Source: an uncultured Bacteroides sp.
GTDB lineage: Bacteria; Bacteroidota; Bacteroidia; Bacteroidales; Bacteroidaceae
Assembly: GCA_947646015.1 (NCBI GenBank)
Contig: CANSEY010000031.1
Location: 1-51,103, forward strand
Reading direction: 5' to 3'
DNA length: 51,103 nt
The position numbers and the translations under genes are program-made. Shown here piece by piece: positions 18,460 to 27,145 of this stretch (the first letter of the stretch is position 1; every line of letters starts with the position of its first letter). Below the pieces are notes generated by a model. The model was not told the origin of the DNA. It saw only the letters and a program-made list of their open reading frames with translations, and did not search any database.

Positions 18460-19398
18460 ATGAGCGAAAAAGCACCCTTTATGGTATTCTCGGGAACTAA
18501 CTCGAGATATCTTGCAGAGAAAATCTGCGCAAGTCTCAATTGTCCTCTGGGAAACATGAACATCACCCACTTTGCAGATGGTGAGTTTGCCGTTTCTTAC
18601 GAAGAATCAATTCGTGGCGCACATGTATTCCTTGTGCAGTCTACTTTCCCTAACTCAGACAACTTAATGGAACTTCTCCTGATGATCGACGCCGCCAAAC
18701 GTGCATCTGCAAAGAGCGTCGTAGCTGTTATCCCCTATTTCGGATGGGCACGTCAGGACAGAAAAGACAAACCTCGTGTATCTATCGGAGCTAAATTGGT
18801 AGCCGACCTGCTTTCAGTAGCAGGTATCGACCGACTGATTACCATGGATTTGCATGCAGACCAGATTCAGGGATTCTTCAATATCCCCGTAGATCACCTG
18901 TATGCATCAGCCGTATTCCTCCCCTATATCCAGTCATTGAAACTGGAAGACCTGGTGATTGCTACACCGGACGTAGGTGGTTCAAAACGCGCCAGCACTT
19001 TCTCCAAATACCTTGGTGTACCTTTGGTACTCTGCAACAAGTCACGTGAAAAAGCCAATGAAGTAGCTTCCATGCAAATCATCGGTGATGTGAAAGACAA
19101 AAACGTAGTATTGATCGATGACATCGTAGATACAGCAGGCACCATCACCAAAGCTGCCAATATCATGATGGAAGCCGGAGCCAAATCCGTACGCGCTATT
19201 GCCAGCCACTGTGTAATGTCTGACCCTGCTTCTTTCCGTGTGCAGGAATCCGGATTGACTGAAATGGTATTTACAGACAGTATCCCTTACGCTAAGAAAT
19301 GCGCGAAAGTGAAACAACTGAGCATCGCTGATATGTTTGCAGAAACAATCAAGCGGGTAATGAATAACGAGTCCATCAGTTCACAATATATCATCTAA
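18460..19398 (+). CDS. prs: Ribose-phosphate pyrophosphokinase (PRPP synthetase)
   Basis: A 312-residue cytoplasmic enzyme that makes PRPP from ribose 5-phosphate and ATP, feeding purine, pyrimidine, histidine, tryptophan and NAD synthesis. It has full family length and all main blocks: 'FSGTNSRYLAEKIC' at the N-terminus, 'HFADGEFAVSYEESIRG', the flexible-loop and catalytic region 'YFGWARQDRKDKPRVSI', 'MDLHADQIQGFFNIPVDHL', and the PRPP-binding loop 'VVLIDDIVDTAGTITKAA' near residue 212. It is monocistronic, with a promoter at 18392-18423 and a strong terminator at 19429-19464. Confidence 0.97.
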   Translation: MSEKAPFMVFSGTNSRYLAEKICASLNCPLGNMNITHFADGEFAVSYEESIRGAHVFLVQSTFPNSDNLMELLLMIDAAKRASAKSVVAVIPYFGWARQDRKDKPRVSIGAKLVADLLSVAGIDRLITMDLHADQIQGFFNIPVDHLYASAVFLPYIQSLKLEDLVIATPDVGGSKRASTFSKYLGVPLVLCNKSREKANEVASMQIIGDVKDKNVVLIDDIVDTAGTITKAANIMMEAGAKSVRAIASHCVMSDPASFRVQESGLTEMVFTDSIPYAKKCAKVKQLSIADMFAETIKRVMNNESISSQYII

Positions 19399-19428
19399 AT
19401 GAAGAATGATGAGTAAAGGATAAGATAA

Positions 19429-19464
19429 AGAAAGCCGGCTAAACTTGAATTTAGCCGGCTTTCT
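19429..19464. terminator. Bidirectional terminator between prs and the MORN gene
   Basis: A 15-bp perfect inverted repeat (agaaagccggctaaa 19429-19443, tttagccggctttct 19450-19464) with a 6-nt loop lies between two convergent genes. T-rich sequence follows on the plus strand (tatttat) and the minus side is also T-containing, so it can serve both genes. Confidence 0.85.
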
Positions 19465-19486
19465 TATTTATCTATAATTCTTTCTT

Positions 19487-20656
19487 TTAAAGAAGTCTTC
19501 CCATTTTATAGGTTCCTTTTTTGATCACCTTTCCGTCTTTATCTGTTTCCACAAAAGGGCCATCTTTCTTTCCTTGTTTGAAGAAGCCTTCGAAGCGGTT
19601 ACCGTCTTTGTCGATCTGAACGCCTTGTCCGTCTTCCAGTCCGTCTACGAAACCACCTTTATATTGCATACCGGCAACGGTTTTCAGAGAGCCCTGACCG
19701 TGAGGACGATTATTTTTCCAGTCTCCTTCGTAAACATCCCCGTTACTCCATTTATAGATACCTTTGCCTTCGCGTTTATTGTTTTTCCAGTCACCTTCAT
19801 ACACAGCACCGTTTGCCCACGTGAAGGTACCTTTTCCATCCTGCATACCGTCTTTGAAATTTCCTACATATTTATCTCCATTGGCATGATAGTAAACGCC
19901 TTCTCCGGTACGTTCTCCCAAAAGATAAGAACCTTCGTAGCGATCTCCCGTATGGAAAAAATAAGTACCTTTTCCATGCTGGATATCATCTGCCCAGTCA
20001 CCGTCATACTTGTCTCCGTTGGTATATTCGAATACGCCTTTTCCGTGACGTACATCATCTTTCCAGTCACCGTCGTACTTGCAGCCATCGTCCCAGTTCA
20101 TGGTACCTTTGCCGTTCTTCTTGTCATTCTTCCAGTGACCGCTGTATTTAGCACCGTTCGCCCACGTATAAGTACCTTCGCCTTCACGCTTGTCGTTCGC
20201 CCAGTTGCCCACGTATAAGTCGCCATTATGATAATACATCGTTCCGGCACCATGCTGATAATCCTGGAACCACATTCCGTCATAACGGTTATTATTCATA
20301 AAATAATAGATTCCTTTTCCGTGTTGCTGATCCTGGAACCACTGACCTTCGTACTTCTCTCCATCCGGAAAAGAATAGATTCCGTAGCCTTCACGTTTTC
20401 CTTTGATATATTCCCCTTCGTAGACATCCCCATTTTTAAAGACCGTTTTCCCTTTTCCGTTCGGTTTGCGTCCTTTCATCTCTCCTGTATAGACGCTACC
20501 ATCTTTGAAAGTATAATTTCCGATTTTTATTTCTGTAGAGAATGTGTCTTTCAACTTTCCGAAGAACCCACCTTTGCTGGTATTGTTATCTTGTGCCATC
20601 ACTCCTCCCTGTGCAAGAAGAGTCAAAAAAAGTGTAGTATATAGATATTTCCTCAT
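19487..20656 (-). CDS. Exported MORN-repeat protein
   Basis: A 389-residue protein with an N-terminal signal peptide (cleavage near VMAQ, residue 22) and then 14 consecutive MORN repeats of 23 residues, each with the pattern Y-x-G-x-W/F...G-x-G (for example 'YEGDWKNNKREGKG'). The last repeats are less regular (FEGFFKQGKKDGPF). MORN repeats form an extended beta-hairpin ribbon that can bind lipids or proteins; in bacteria the role is mostly unknown. There is no catalytic domain. It is a single-gene unit, with a -7 element at 20694-20701 and the shared terminator at 19429-19464. It should reside in the periplasm. Confidence 0.88.
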   Translation of the reverse strand: MRKYLYTTLFLTLLAQGGVMAQDNNTSKGGFFGKLKDTFSTEIKIGNYTFKDGSVYTGEMKGRKPNGKGKTVFKNGDVYEGEYIKGKREGYGIYSFPDGEKYEGQWFQDQQHGKGIYYFMNNNRYDGMWFQDYQHGAGTMYYHNGDLYVGNWANDKREGEGTYTWANGAKYSGHWKNDKKNGKGTMNWDDGCKYDGDWKDDVRHGKGVFEYTNGDKYDGDWADDIQHGKGTYFFHTGDRYEGSYLLGERTGEGVYYHANGDKYVGNFKDGMQDGKGTFTWANGAVYEGDWKNNKREGKGIYKWSNGDVYEGDWKNNRPHGQGSLKTVAGMQYKGGFVDGLEDGQGVQIDKDGNRFEGFFKQGKKDGPFVETDKDGKVIKKGTYKMGRLL

Positions 20657-20693
20657 TAGTTTTACTCGTTACTCATTAAAATTACAGTTTGGA

Positions 20694-20701
20694 CAAAGAT
20701 A
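20694..20701 (-). promoter_or_regulatory. -7 element of the MORN gene
   Basis: The minus strand reads TATCTTTG about 38 bp before the ATG at 20656. No TTTG is found 19-20 bp upstream. Confidence 0.45.
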
Positions 20702-20739
20702 CAACTTCTCTCCCAAAAAGTGCCATACCGGAAAGCAAA

Positions 20740-22023
20740 TTATGACAACTTTTTACCAGCAATGACCTCTTTTAATGTCTCTTTGCACAAATAGCGCTGT
20801 GCCAATTCCTGTATTTCCTGAGGTGTCACCTCATTTACAGCCTGCAAAGAACGGGAGAAATACTGGTCATCCAGCCCCGAAGTAGCAATAAAAATCCACG
20901 CATCCGCCAGCGAGAAAGGCGATTCATAGCTCCGGCACATTTCGCCCAGCATATAGTTGCGCACCATCGTCAGTTCTTCCATAGGAACAGGCTCCCGGTG
21001 TAGTTTGTCTATCTCATTATATACTTCCTGTATCAGCGGTTCCACGTATTCATTATCCGTTTCGGTCGAGATTCCCAGCAAACCGCTATCCGGATAGAAC
21101 ATAATTCCGGCAGAAATCCCATAAGTATATCCTTTCTCTTCACGGATATTAGACATCAGACGGCTGCCAAAGTATCCTCCGAACAGCGTCATCAGTACGC
21201 GTAATTTCAGATAGTCAGGATTCTGACGGGTAATGGTGGTACATCCCATCTTCACCGCACTTTGCAAAGCGTCTTCACGCTCTATGAATATTCGTTTTTC
21301 GGGAACGGCAACGAATGAAAATATCGGTTTTGATGCTTTCAGCTGATATTGTCCGAAAGGAGTCCCGAAAGCACCGGTCACCCGGCGAATGATATCTTCC
21401 GTCACCTTACCCGACAGGAAAATGGAACAGTTGCCCGAATGATAATGCCGTCCGTAGAAATCACGGAGTACTTCCGGTGTAATGGCATGATAATCCTCCT
21501 CCACTACAATTTGCCCGCATGGATGCTGTGTCCCGTAAAGCGCCTGTAACAGGCCACGGTGTGCAAGGAAGTCTACTTTAGAAGTATTGACCAGATATTG
21601 CTGGATATTCGTATCCAGGATGGTATGCAGTTCTTTCTCCGGAAACACAGGTTCCTTAATCATGGATTCCACGACTTCCAGCGTTTTTGCCAGATACTTG
21701 TTCAACGAGTAGACAGTGATATAAGCATACTCCGACGAACTGGACAGTTCGAGCCATGAACCATAATAATCCAGTTTCTCTGCAATGGTTGCCGCCGTAT
21801 ACTTCTGCGTGCCTTCGCGTAGCATCCGGTTTGTAAACAGCGCCTGCAACTTCTGCGACTGTTGCCAGCGCCCTCCGGCAAAAAGAATATCCATACGGAC
21901 CACCTCCTGTTCACCGGCATTGACAACCGTCAACGGGACACCGTTCGGCAAAGTAGTCCGGACGGGAGAAAGGATATGGAAATTTTTCAGGGCTTGTATT
22001 TCAGGTTGTATCGTACGATCCAT
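20740..22023 (-). CDS. M16-family peptidase-like protein, catalytically inactive
   Basis: A 427-residue protein with the two-domain M16 (pitrilysin/MPP) fold and no signal peptide. The zinc motif HxxEH that should follow the first helix is replaced: the matching stretch is 'ALFTNRMLREGT', with L62, N65 and R66 where H, E and H belong. The C-terminal domain retains the R/Y element of the family ('GYFGSRLMSNIREEKGYTYG' around residues 283-302), used to bind substrate in the partner subunit. Such inactive subunits usually pair with an active M16 subunit, but none is encoded nearby. It is the last gene of the PBP1A operon, 3 bp after kdsB. Confidence 0.85.
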   Translation of the reverse strand: MDRTIQPEIQALKNFHILSPVRTTLPNGVPLTVVNAGEQEVVRMDILFAGGRWQQSQKLQALFTNRMLREGTQKYTAATIAEKLDYYGSWLELSSSSEYAYITVYSLNKYLAKTLEVVESMIKEPVFPEKELHTILDTNIQQYLVNTSKVDFLAHRGLLQALYGTQHPCGQIVVEEDYHAITPEVLRDFYGRHYHSGNCSIFLSGKVTEDIIRRVTGAFGTPFGQYQLKASKPIFSFVAVPEKRIFIEREDALQSAVKMGCTTITRQNPDYLKLRVLMTLFGGYFGSRLMSNIREEKGYTYGISAGIMFYPDSGLLGISTETDNEYVEPLIQEVYNEIDKLHREPVPMEELTMVRNYMLGEMCRSYESPFSLADAWIFIATSGLDDQYFSRSLQAVNEVTPQEIQELAQRYLCKETLKEVIAGKKLS

Positions 22024-22026
22024 AAA

Positions 22027-22779
22027 TCAGCTTCTGTTCTTCAAAAATTCTTCTGCATGTTTCAGATCCTGCGGTGTGTCGATACCGATCGTTTCCACGT
22101 CACTGATGCCTACCTTTATTTTATATCCATTCTCCAGCCAGCGCAACTGTTCGAGTGATTCTGCCAACTCCAGAGAGGATTGCGGTAGAGCGGTGATCTC
22201 CTTCAATACTTCCGTGCGATAAGCGTACAGACCGATATGTTTGTAATAGGTATGTCCCTTCAGCCAGTCTTCCTTATCGGCATTGCGCTGAAAAGGTATG
22301 ATGGAACGGCTGAAATAAAGTGCGTTCCAATTCTTGTTGAGCACCACTTTCGGGGAGTTGACATTCTCCAGTACGGCAAACGGTTCATCGGCTGTGAAAG
22401 GCTTCACCAACGTAGCAATCTGCGTGGTAGGGTCTTCGAAACAAGCCTTTACAGCATTCAGCTGGGAAGGCTGGATGAAAGGTTCGTCCCCCTGTATATT
22501 GACTACCACATCAAAGTCGCCCCCGATCTTTGTGCACGCCTCATAGCAGCGGTCGGTACCACTTTTATGATCAATGGAAGTCATGACAACTTTTCCTCCG
22601 AATGCTTTTACGGCAGCTTCAATACGTTCGTCATCGGTAGCCACATAAGCATCATCCAAGATGCCCGCTACTTGTTCGTATACACGCTGTATCACCGTCT
22701 TCCCCCCCAGCATAGCCAATGGTTTCGCAGGGAAACGGGTGGATGCGTAGCGGGCAGGTATTATTCCCAGAAATTTCAT
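22027..22779 (-). CDS. kdsB: 3-deoxy-manno-octulosonate cytidylyltransferase (CMP-KDO synthetase)
   Basis: A 250-residue cytoplasmic enzyme that activates KDO with CTP for lipopolysaccharide core synthesis. The N-terminal nucleotide-binding block 'IIPARYASTRFPAKPLAMLG', 'VQNIQGDEPF'-type motif (here VVNIQGDEPFI, near residue 95) and 'GLYAYRTEVL' are characteristic, and the length is that of the family. Its ATG overlaps the stop of the upstream HPPK-like gene by 4 nt (ATGA), and the M16-like gene follows after 3 bp, so all are co-transcribed with PBP1A. Confidence 0.96.
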   Translation of the reverse strand: MKFLGIIPARYASTRFPAKPLAMLGGKTVIQRVYEQVAGILDDAYVATDDERIEAAVKAFGGKVVMTSIDHKSGTDRCYEACTKIGGDFDVVVNIQGDEPFIQPSQLNAVKACFEDPTTQIATLVKPFTADEPFAVLENVNSPKVVLNKNWNALYFSRSIIPFQRNADKEDWLKGHTYYKHIGLYAYRTEVLKEITALPQSSLELAESLEQLRWLENGYKIKVGISDVETIGIDTPQDLKHAEEFLKNRS

Positions 22780-23156
22780 ATCTGATTGTATTTTAATTCT
22801 TCTAATCCTTTCACAACATACTCTCTTTTCAGGTCTTCCGGCTTCAACACCCGGTCATCGAAAGAGAGCAAATCAATATCCAGACTGACTTTTTCTTCCT
22901 TCTTATCCTCCGGACGACGCCCGGCGGACTGCTCGATAGCTTTCAGCTCCTTGCGCACTCTTTCCTCCTCCGCTTCCGAGAAGAACATCGCCACCTGATT
23001 GGAGAACAATGCCGGACTTCTGAAAAACAAAGGGCGTGTCTCCTGTTCAGACGTAAAGCGGATGGTAGGAAACAAATCCACCAGTCTCCTGCGAGCCAGA
23101 AGAAGATTCTCTTTCCGGTTGTAGTTACTTCCGATACAAATGATACATTTATGCAC
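22776..23156 (-). CDS. Short HPPK-like (FolK-related) protein
   Basis: A protein of 126 residues if it starts at the GTG at 23156, just 10 bp after the PBP1A stop; the longest frame (to 23297) overlaps the PBP1A gene and is not plausible. It begins like HPPK ('CIICIGSNYNRKENL') and has the catalytic 'VSLDIDLLSFDDRVL' block with the two aspartates. The family is usually about 155-170 residues long; here the C-terminal P-H-x(5)-R-x-F region and the final segment are absent. It may be a pared-down 6-hydroxymethyl-dihydropterin pyrophosphokinase of folate synthesis, or a diverged paralogue. The ATGA overlap couples it to kdsB. Confidence 0.75.
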   Translation of the reverse strand: MHKCIICIGSNYNRKENLLLARRRLVDLFPTIRFTSEQETRPLFFRSPALFSNQVAMFFSEAEEERVRKELKAIEQSAGRRPEDKKEEKVSLDIDLLSFDDRVLKPEDLKREYVVKGLEELKYNQI

Positions 23157-23166
23157 GATGAGAGGT

Positions 23167-25506
23167 TTAATTAAACAAATCGTCCAGTCCCGTTTCTTCG
23201 AAGACTTCTCCGTCCGGTGTTTCCGAACCGGCACAAGGGTCAAAACCTTCGGGCAGTTTAAACGTTTCCGTCTGGCTGTATCCCAAAGTCGGGTCATCGT
23301 AGACTTTCTTCATATAAGTTGCCCAGATAGGCAATGCGGCGGCAGCCCCTTGTCCATAAGTCATTGTACCAAAGTGGATGTCACGTTCATCACCTCCTAC
23401 CCAGCAACCGGACACCAATGATGGAGTAAAGCCCATAAACCAGCTATCCGAGTTATCATTGGTCGTACCTGTTTTACCGCCCATATCGGCCGTAATTCCG
23501 TAACGGCGAACACGTCCGCCTGTTCCTTCATTGATAACGGAACGAAGCATTACCAACATCTTGTATGCGCTCGAAACACTGATAACTTCTTCCATCTGCG
23601 GTGCAAACGTAGAAAGCACATTGCCGTCACTATCTTCAATGCGGGTGACGAATAACGGAGCTACCCGAATCCCCTTATTGGCAAAAGCTGTATATGCGCT
23701 TACCATTTCACCGACAGAAATTTCGCAGGGACCCAAACAAAGTGAAACAACAGGGTCGATCGCCTTGTTTCGTACACCAAAACTATGAATCAGCCTTACA
23801 AGGTTATAAGGATTCAGTTTACCCATCAGGTAAGCCGAAATCCAGTTATCCGAATTGGCCAGTCCCCATTTCAGAGTCACCATTTCACCATAACGTTTAT
23901 TATTGGCGTTTCGGGGAGTCCATGCCTCTCCTGTTTCGGTAATCAGCGTTTGTTCTACATGACGCACCTGATCACAAGGTGAAAATCCGTTCTCCATCGC
24001 CAGTGTATACAGATACGGCTTGATAGTAGAACCTACCTGACGGCGTCCCACCATTGCCATGTCATATTGGAAATATGTATAATTCGGTCCTCCAACATAC
24101 GCCTTCACATATCCGGTCATCGGGTCCATCGACATGAATCCTGTACGCAGGAAGTGTTTGTAATAGCGAATAGAGTCCATCGGAGTCATAATCGTATCCT
24201 TCTCACCTGCCCAGGTGAAAACAGACATTTCCTGAGGAGTATCGAATGCTTTGCGAATCTCCTGTTCAGAAGCACCCGCTGACTTCATTACATTATAACG
24301 TTCGGTTTGTTTCATGGCTCTGGTCAGCAATTCTTCCACCCGCGCCTGCGGCAATGCCCTTGCATACGGGGCGTTCTTACTTCCTTGTTTTTCTTTAAAG
24401 AACAGAGGTTGCAAGAAGTCGCCTAAATGTTCTTTGATAGCATCCTCAGCGTATTGCTGCATATGCGAATTGATGGTGGTATAAATCTTCAGACCATCCG
24501 TGTAGATATTATAATTCGAGCCGTCTTTCTTTTTATTTTTGGCGCACCAGCCGTACAGCGGATTTGTTTCCCATGAAAGTGAATCTTCATAATACTTCTG
24601 CATCTGCCAGCCGCGGTACTCGCTCTTAACCGGTTTCTTGGCAGTCATCACACCACGAAGATATTCGCGGAAATAGGTTGCCAGACCTTCTTTATGGTCT
24701 ACACGGGTATATGCAAGTTTCAGCGGAAGTGCCTGCAAAGAATCACATTCCGCATCCGAGATGTAACCGGCTTTTTCCATCTGACGCAGTACGACGTTAC
24801 GACGTCCCAATGCATTCTCACGGATTTTCGGATTTCGGGATACCGGATTATAACGGGACGGATTCTGACACATTCCCACCAACATCGCTGCCTGCTCTAT
24901 TTTCAAATCTTTGGGTTCACAGCCGAAATAAGTAGACGCGGCTGTCTTTATACCGACAGCATTATTCAGGAAGTCGAACTTATTAAGATACATTGTCAGA
25001 ATCTCTTCTTTCGTATAGTAACGTTCCAGTTTTACGGCAATCACCCATTCGATCGGTTTCTGCAACAGACGCTGCATAGTATTGCTTGCCACCTTTTCCG
25101 TAAACAACTGTTTTGCCAGCTGTTGTGAGATCGTACTACCTCCACCCGCACTTTTCTGCAACAATAATCCACGCTTGACGATGGCACGGAAAAGTGCCTT
25201 CGCATCAATACCGGAATGTTCGGCAAAGCGAACATCCTCCGTCGCAATCAGCGCATGAATGATGTTGGGAGAAAGATCGGCATAGCTGCTGTATACACGA
25301 TTATTTTTTTCCATTGAGAAGGTACCCAGTACTTTCCCGTCTTCCGAGAATACCTCAGTTGCAAATTTATAATTGGGATTTTCCAGTTCTTCCACAGGAG
25401 GCATATAGCCTATCCAGCCCTTAGAGATAGACACAAAAACAACTACGATAGCTATTAAAGCAACTGCCAACAATACCCAAAGAGCGTTTATTATTTTTCG
25501 AATCAT
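23167..25506 (-). CDS. mrcA: Penicillin-binding protein 1A, bifunctional peptidoglycan synthase
   Basis: A 779-residue inner-membrane enzyme: one N-terminal transmembrane helix (about 7-29), a GT51 glycosyltransferase domain (about 55-235, with 'ATEDVRFAEHSGID' and 'GGSTISQQLAKQL'), a linker, and a transpeptidase domain with S-T-I-K near residue 493, 'SDN' near 560 and 'KTGTTNDNSDSW' near 677. It polymerises and cross-links peptidoglycan. It is the first gene of an operon continuing with the HPPK-like gene, kdsB and the M16-like gene, so wall and LPS synthesis are linked at the transcript level. A perfect consensus promoter lies at 25546-25576. PonA is an alternative name. Confidence 0.95.
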   Translation of the reverse strand: MIRKIINALWVLLAVALIAIVVVFVSISKGWIGYMPPVEELENPNYKFATEVFSEDGKVLGTFSMEKNNRVYSSYADLSPNIIHALIATEDVRFAEHSGIDAKALFRAIVKRGLLLQKSAGGGSTISQQLAKQLFTEKVASNTMQRLLQKPIEWVIAVKLERYYTKEEILTMYLNKFDFLNNAVGIKTAASTYFGCEPKDLKIEQAAMLVGMCQNPSRYNPVSRNPKIRENALGRRNVVLRQMEKAGYISDAECDSLQALPLKLAYTRVDHKEGLATYFREYLRGVMTAKKPVKSEYRGWQMQKYYEDSLSWETNPLYGWCAKNKKKDGSNYNIYTDGLKIYTTINSHMQQYAEDAIKEHLGDFLQPLFFKEKQGSKNAPYARALPQARVEELLTRAMKQTERYNVMKSAGASEQEIRKAFDTPQEMSVFTWAGEKDTIMTPMDSIRYYKHFLRTGFMSMDPMTGYVKAYVGGPNYTYFQYDMAMVGRRQVGSTIKPYLYTLAMENGFSPCDQVRHVEQTLITETGEAWTPRNANNKRYGEMVTLKWGLANSDNWISAYLMGKLNPYNLVRLIHSFGVRNKAIDPVVSLCLGPCEISVGEMVSAYTAFANKGIRVAPLFVTRIEDSDGNVLSTFAPQMEEVISVSSAYKMLVMLRSVINEGTGGRVRRYGITADMGGKTGTTNDNSDSWFMGFTPSLVSGCWVGGDERDIHFGTMTYGQGAAAALPIWATYMKKVYDDPTLGYSQTETFKLPEGFDPCAGSETPDGEVFEETGLDDLFN

Positions 25507-25545
25507 GTTTCTTCTAGCTTAAAAAAGATGCTTATAATTAAGCCG

Positions 25546-25576
25546 CAAAGGTAGATAAAATATAGCATACAGCAAA
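25546..25576 (-). promoter_or_regulatory. Promoter of the PBP1A operon
   Basis: The minus strand has TTTG (plus 25573-25576), a 19-bp spacer and TACCTTTG (plus 25546-25553), an exact match to the Bacteroides consensus. Transcription would start near 25541, 35 nt before the ATG. Confidence 0.85.
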
Positions 25577-25639
25577 CGAGTTTTTGATTTATTTGATATT
25601 TTAAAACCAACCGAAAAACGAATAAAAAGAGAAAAAAAG

Positions 25640-25669
25640 TTTGTATTTTACATTTTCTTCGTACCTTTA
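25640..25669 (+). promoter_or_regulatory. Promoter of pyrBI
   Basis: TTTG (25640-25643), an 18-bp spacer and TACCTTTA (25662-25669) lie about 43 bp before the pyrB ATG. The last base of the -7 element departs from the consensus. Confidence 0.6.
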
Positions 25670-25711
25670 CACTCCGGTAAAACAAGTTCTATCCACATAA
25701 AAGATAACAAA

Positions 25712-26653
25712 ATGGAAAACAGAAGTTTAGTAACCATTGCCGAACATTCTAAAGAAAAAATCCTCTACATGCTCGAAATGGCGAAGCAGTTTGAAATGAA
25801 CCCCAACCGCCGGTTATTGCAAGGTAAGGTAGTAGCAACCCTGTTCTTCGAACCTTCCACCCGTACCCGTTTGAGTTTCGAAACAGCAGCCAATCGCCTC
25901 GGCGCACGCGTCATCGGATTTACTGATCCGAAAGCAACCAGCTCCTCAAAAGGAGAAACACTCAAAGACACGATCATGATGGTTAGCAGCTATGCGGATA
26001 TTATCGTCATGCGACACTATCTCGAAGGAGCTGCCCGATATGCCAGCGAAGTAGCACCCGTACCCATCGTCAATGCAGGAGACGGAGCCAACCAGCACCC
26101 GTCACAAACGATGCTCGACCTCTACTCCATCTACAAAACTCAGGGAACACTGGAAAACCTGAACATCTTTCTGGTGGGAGACTTGAAATACGGACGCACC
26201 GTCCACTCACTACTGATGGCTATGCGTCACTTCAATCCTACATTCCACTTCATCGCCCCCGATGAACTGAAAATGCCGGAAGAATATAAGCTATACTGCA
26301 AAGAGCATCAGATCAAATACATTGAACATACCGAATTTACCGAAGAAATTATCGCTGATGCCGACATCCTGTACATGACCCGTGTGCAACGCGAACGCTT
26401 CACCGACCTGATGGAATACGAACGAGTGAAAAATGTATATATCCTGCGCAACAAGATGCTGGAGAACACCCGTCCGAACCTCCGCATTCTGCACCCGCTG
26501 CCCCGTGTCAACGAGATTGCTTACGACGTGGACAACAACCCGAAAGCATATTATTTCCAACAGGCGCAAAACGGTCTGTATGCCCGTGAAGCCATCCTTT
26601 GCGACGTATTAGGTATCACATTAGAGGACGTTAAAAACGATATTTTATTATGA
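25712..26653 (+). CDS. pyrB: Aspartate carbamoyltransferase catalytic chain
   Basis: A 313-residue enzyme that joins carbamoyl phosphate and aspartate, the committed step of pyrimidine synthesis. '[15 protein letters not shown]' holds the carbamoyl-phosphate binding S-T-R-T-R, '[12 protein letters not shown]' binds the substrate, and '[10 protein letters not shown]' is the C-terminal aspartate site. The family length is standard. It overlaps pyrI by four bases (ATGA), so the holoenzyme subunits are co-translated. The promoter is at 25640-25669. Confidence 0.97.
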   Translation: MENRSLVTIAEHSKEKILYMLEMAKQFEMNPNRRLLQGKVVATLFFEPSTRTRLSFETAANRLGARVIGFTDPKATSSSKGETLKDTIMMVSSYADIIVMRHYLEGAARYASEVAPVPIVNAGDGANQHPSQTMLDLYSIYKTQGTLENLNIFLVGDLKYGRTVHSLLMAMRHFNPTFHFIAPDELKMPEEYKLYCKEHQIKYIEHTEFTEEIIADADILYMTRVQRERFTDLMEYERVKNVYILRNKMLENTRPNLRILHPLPRVNEIAYDVDNNPKAYYFQQAQNGLYAREAILCDVLGITLEDVKNDILL

Positions 26654-27111
26654 GCGAAAATAAACAAGCATTGCAAGTAGCTGCCCTGAAAAACGGGACA
26701 GTGATTGACCATATCCCATCAGAAAAACTCTTTACTGTCGTACAGCTACTGGGCGTGGAGCAAATGAAGTGTAACATCACCATCGGCTTCAACCTCGACA
26801 GCAAAAAGCTAGGGAAAAAAGGCATTATCAAAATCGCCGACAAGTTTTTCTGCGACGAAGAAATCAACCGCATATCGGTAGTAGCACCTTACGTAAAACT
26901 GAACATTATCCGCGACTATGAAGTCGTTGAAAAGAAAGAAGTCAGAATGCCGGACGAACTGCACGGCATCGTAAAATGCGCCAATCCGAAATGTATCACG
27001 AACAATGAACCTATGCCTACGTTATTTCATGTGATAGACAAGGATAATTGCATCGTGAAGTGCCATTATTGCGAGAAAGAACAGAAACGCGAGGAAATCA
27101 CCATCCTCTAG
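26650..27111 (+). CDS. pyrI: Aspartate carbamoyltransferase regulatory chain
   Basis: A 153-residue allosteric subunit that binds CTP/ATP in its N-terminal domain and holds the catalytic trimers together through a C-terminal zinc domain. The four zinc ligands are C110, C115, C138 and C141, matching the E. coli spacing. The N-terminal 'NGTVIDHIP' is the nucleotide-binding start. Its presence means the pathway is feedback-regulated by nucleotides. ATGA overlap with pyrB. Confidence 0.97.
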   Translation: MSENKQALQVAALKNGTVIDHIPSEKLFTVVQLLGVEQMKCNITIGFNLDSKKLGKKGIIKIADKFFCDEEINRISVVAPYVKLNIIRDYEVVEKKEVRMPDELHGIVKCANPKCITNNEPMPTLFHVIDKDNCIVKCHYCEKEQKREEITIL

Positions 27112-27145
27112 TTTCTCCATTCCTCATTCTTAATTTTTTATTAAA

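Noticed and set aside
19487-20656. Regular repeats suggesting a DNA array
   Set aside because: The 69-bp periodicity is explained by the MORN protein repeats and keeps the reading frame.
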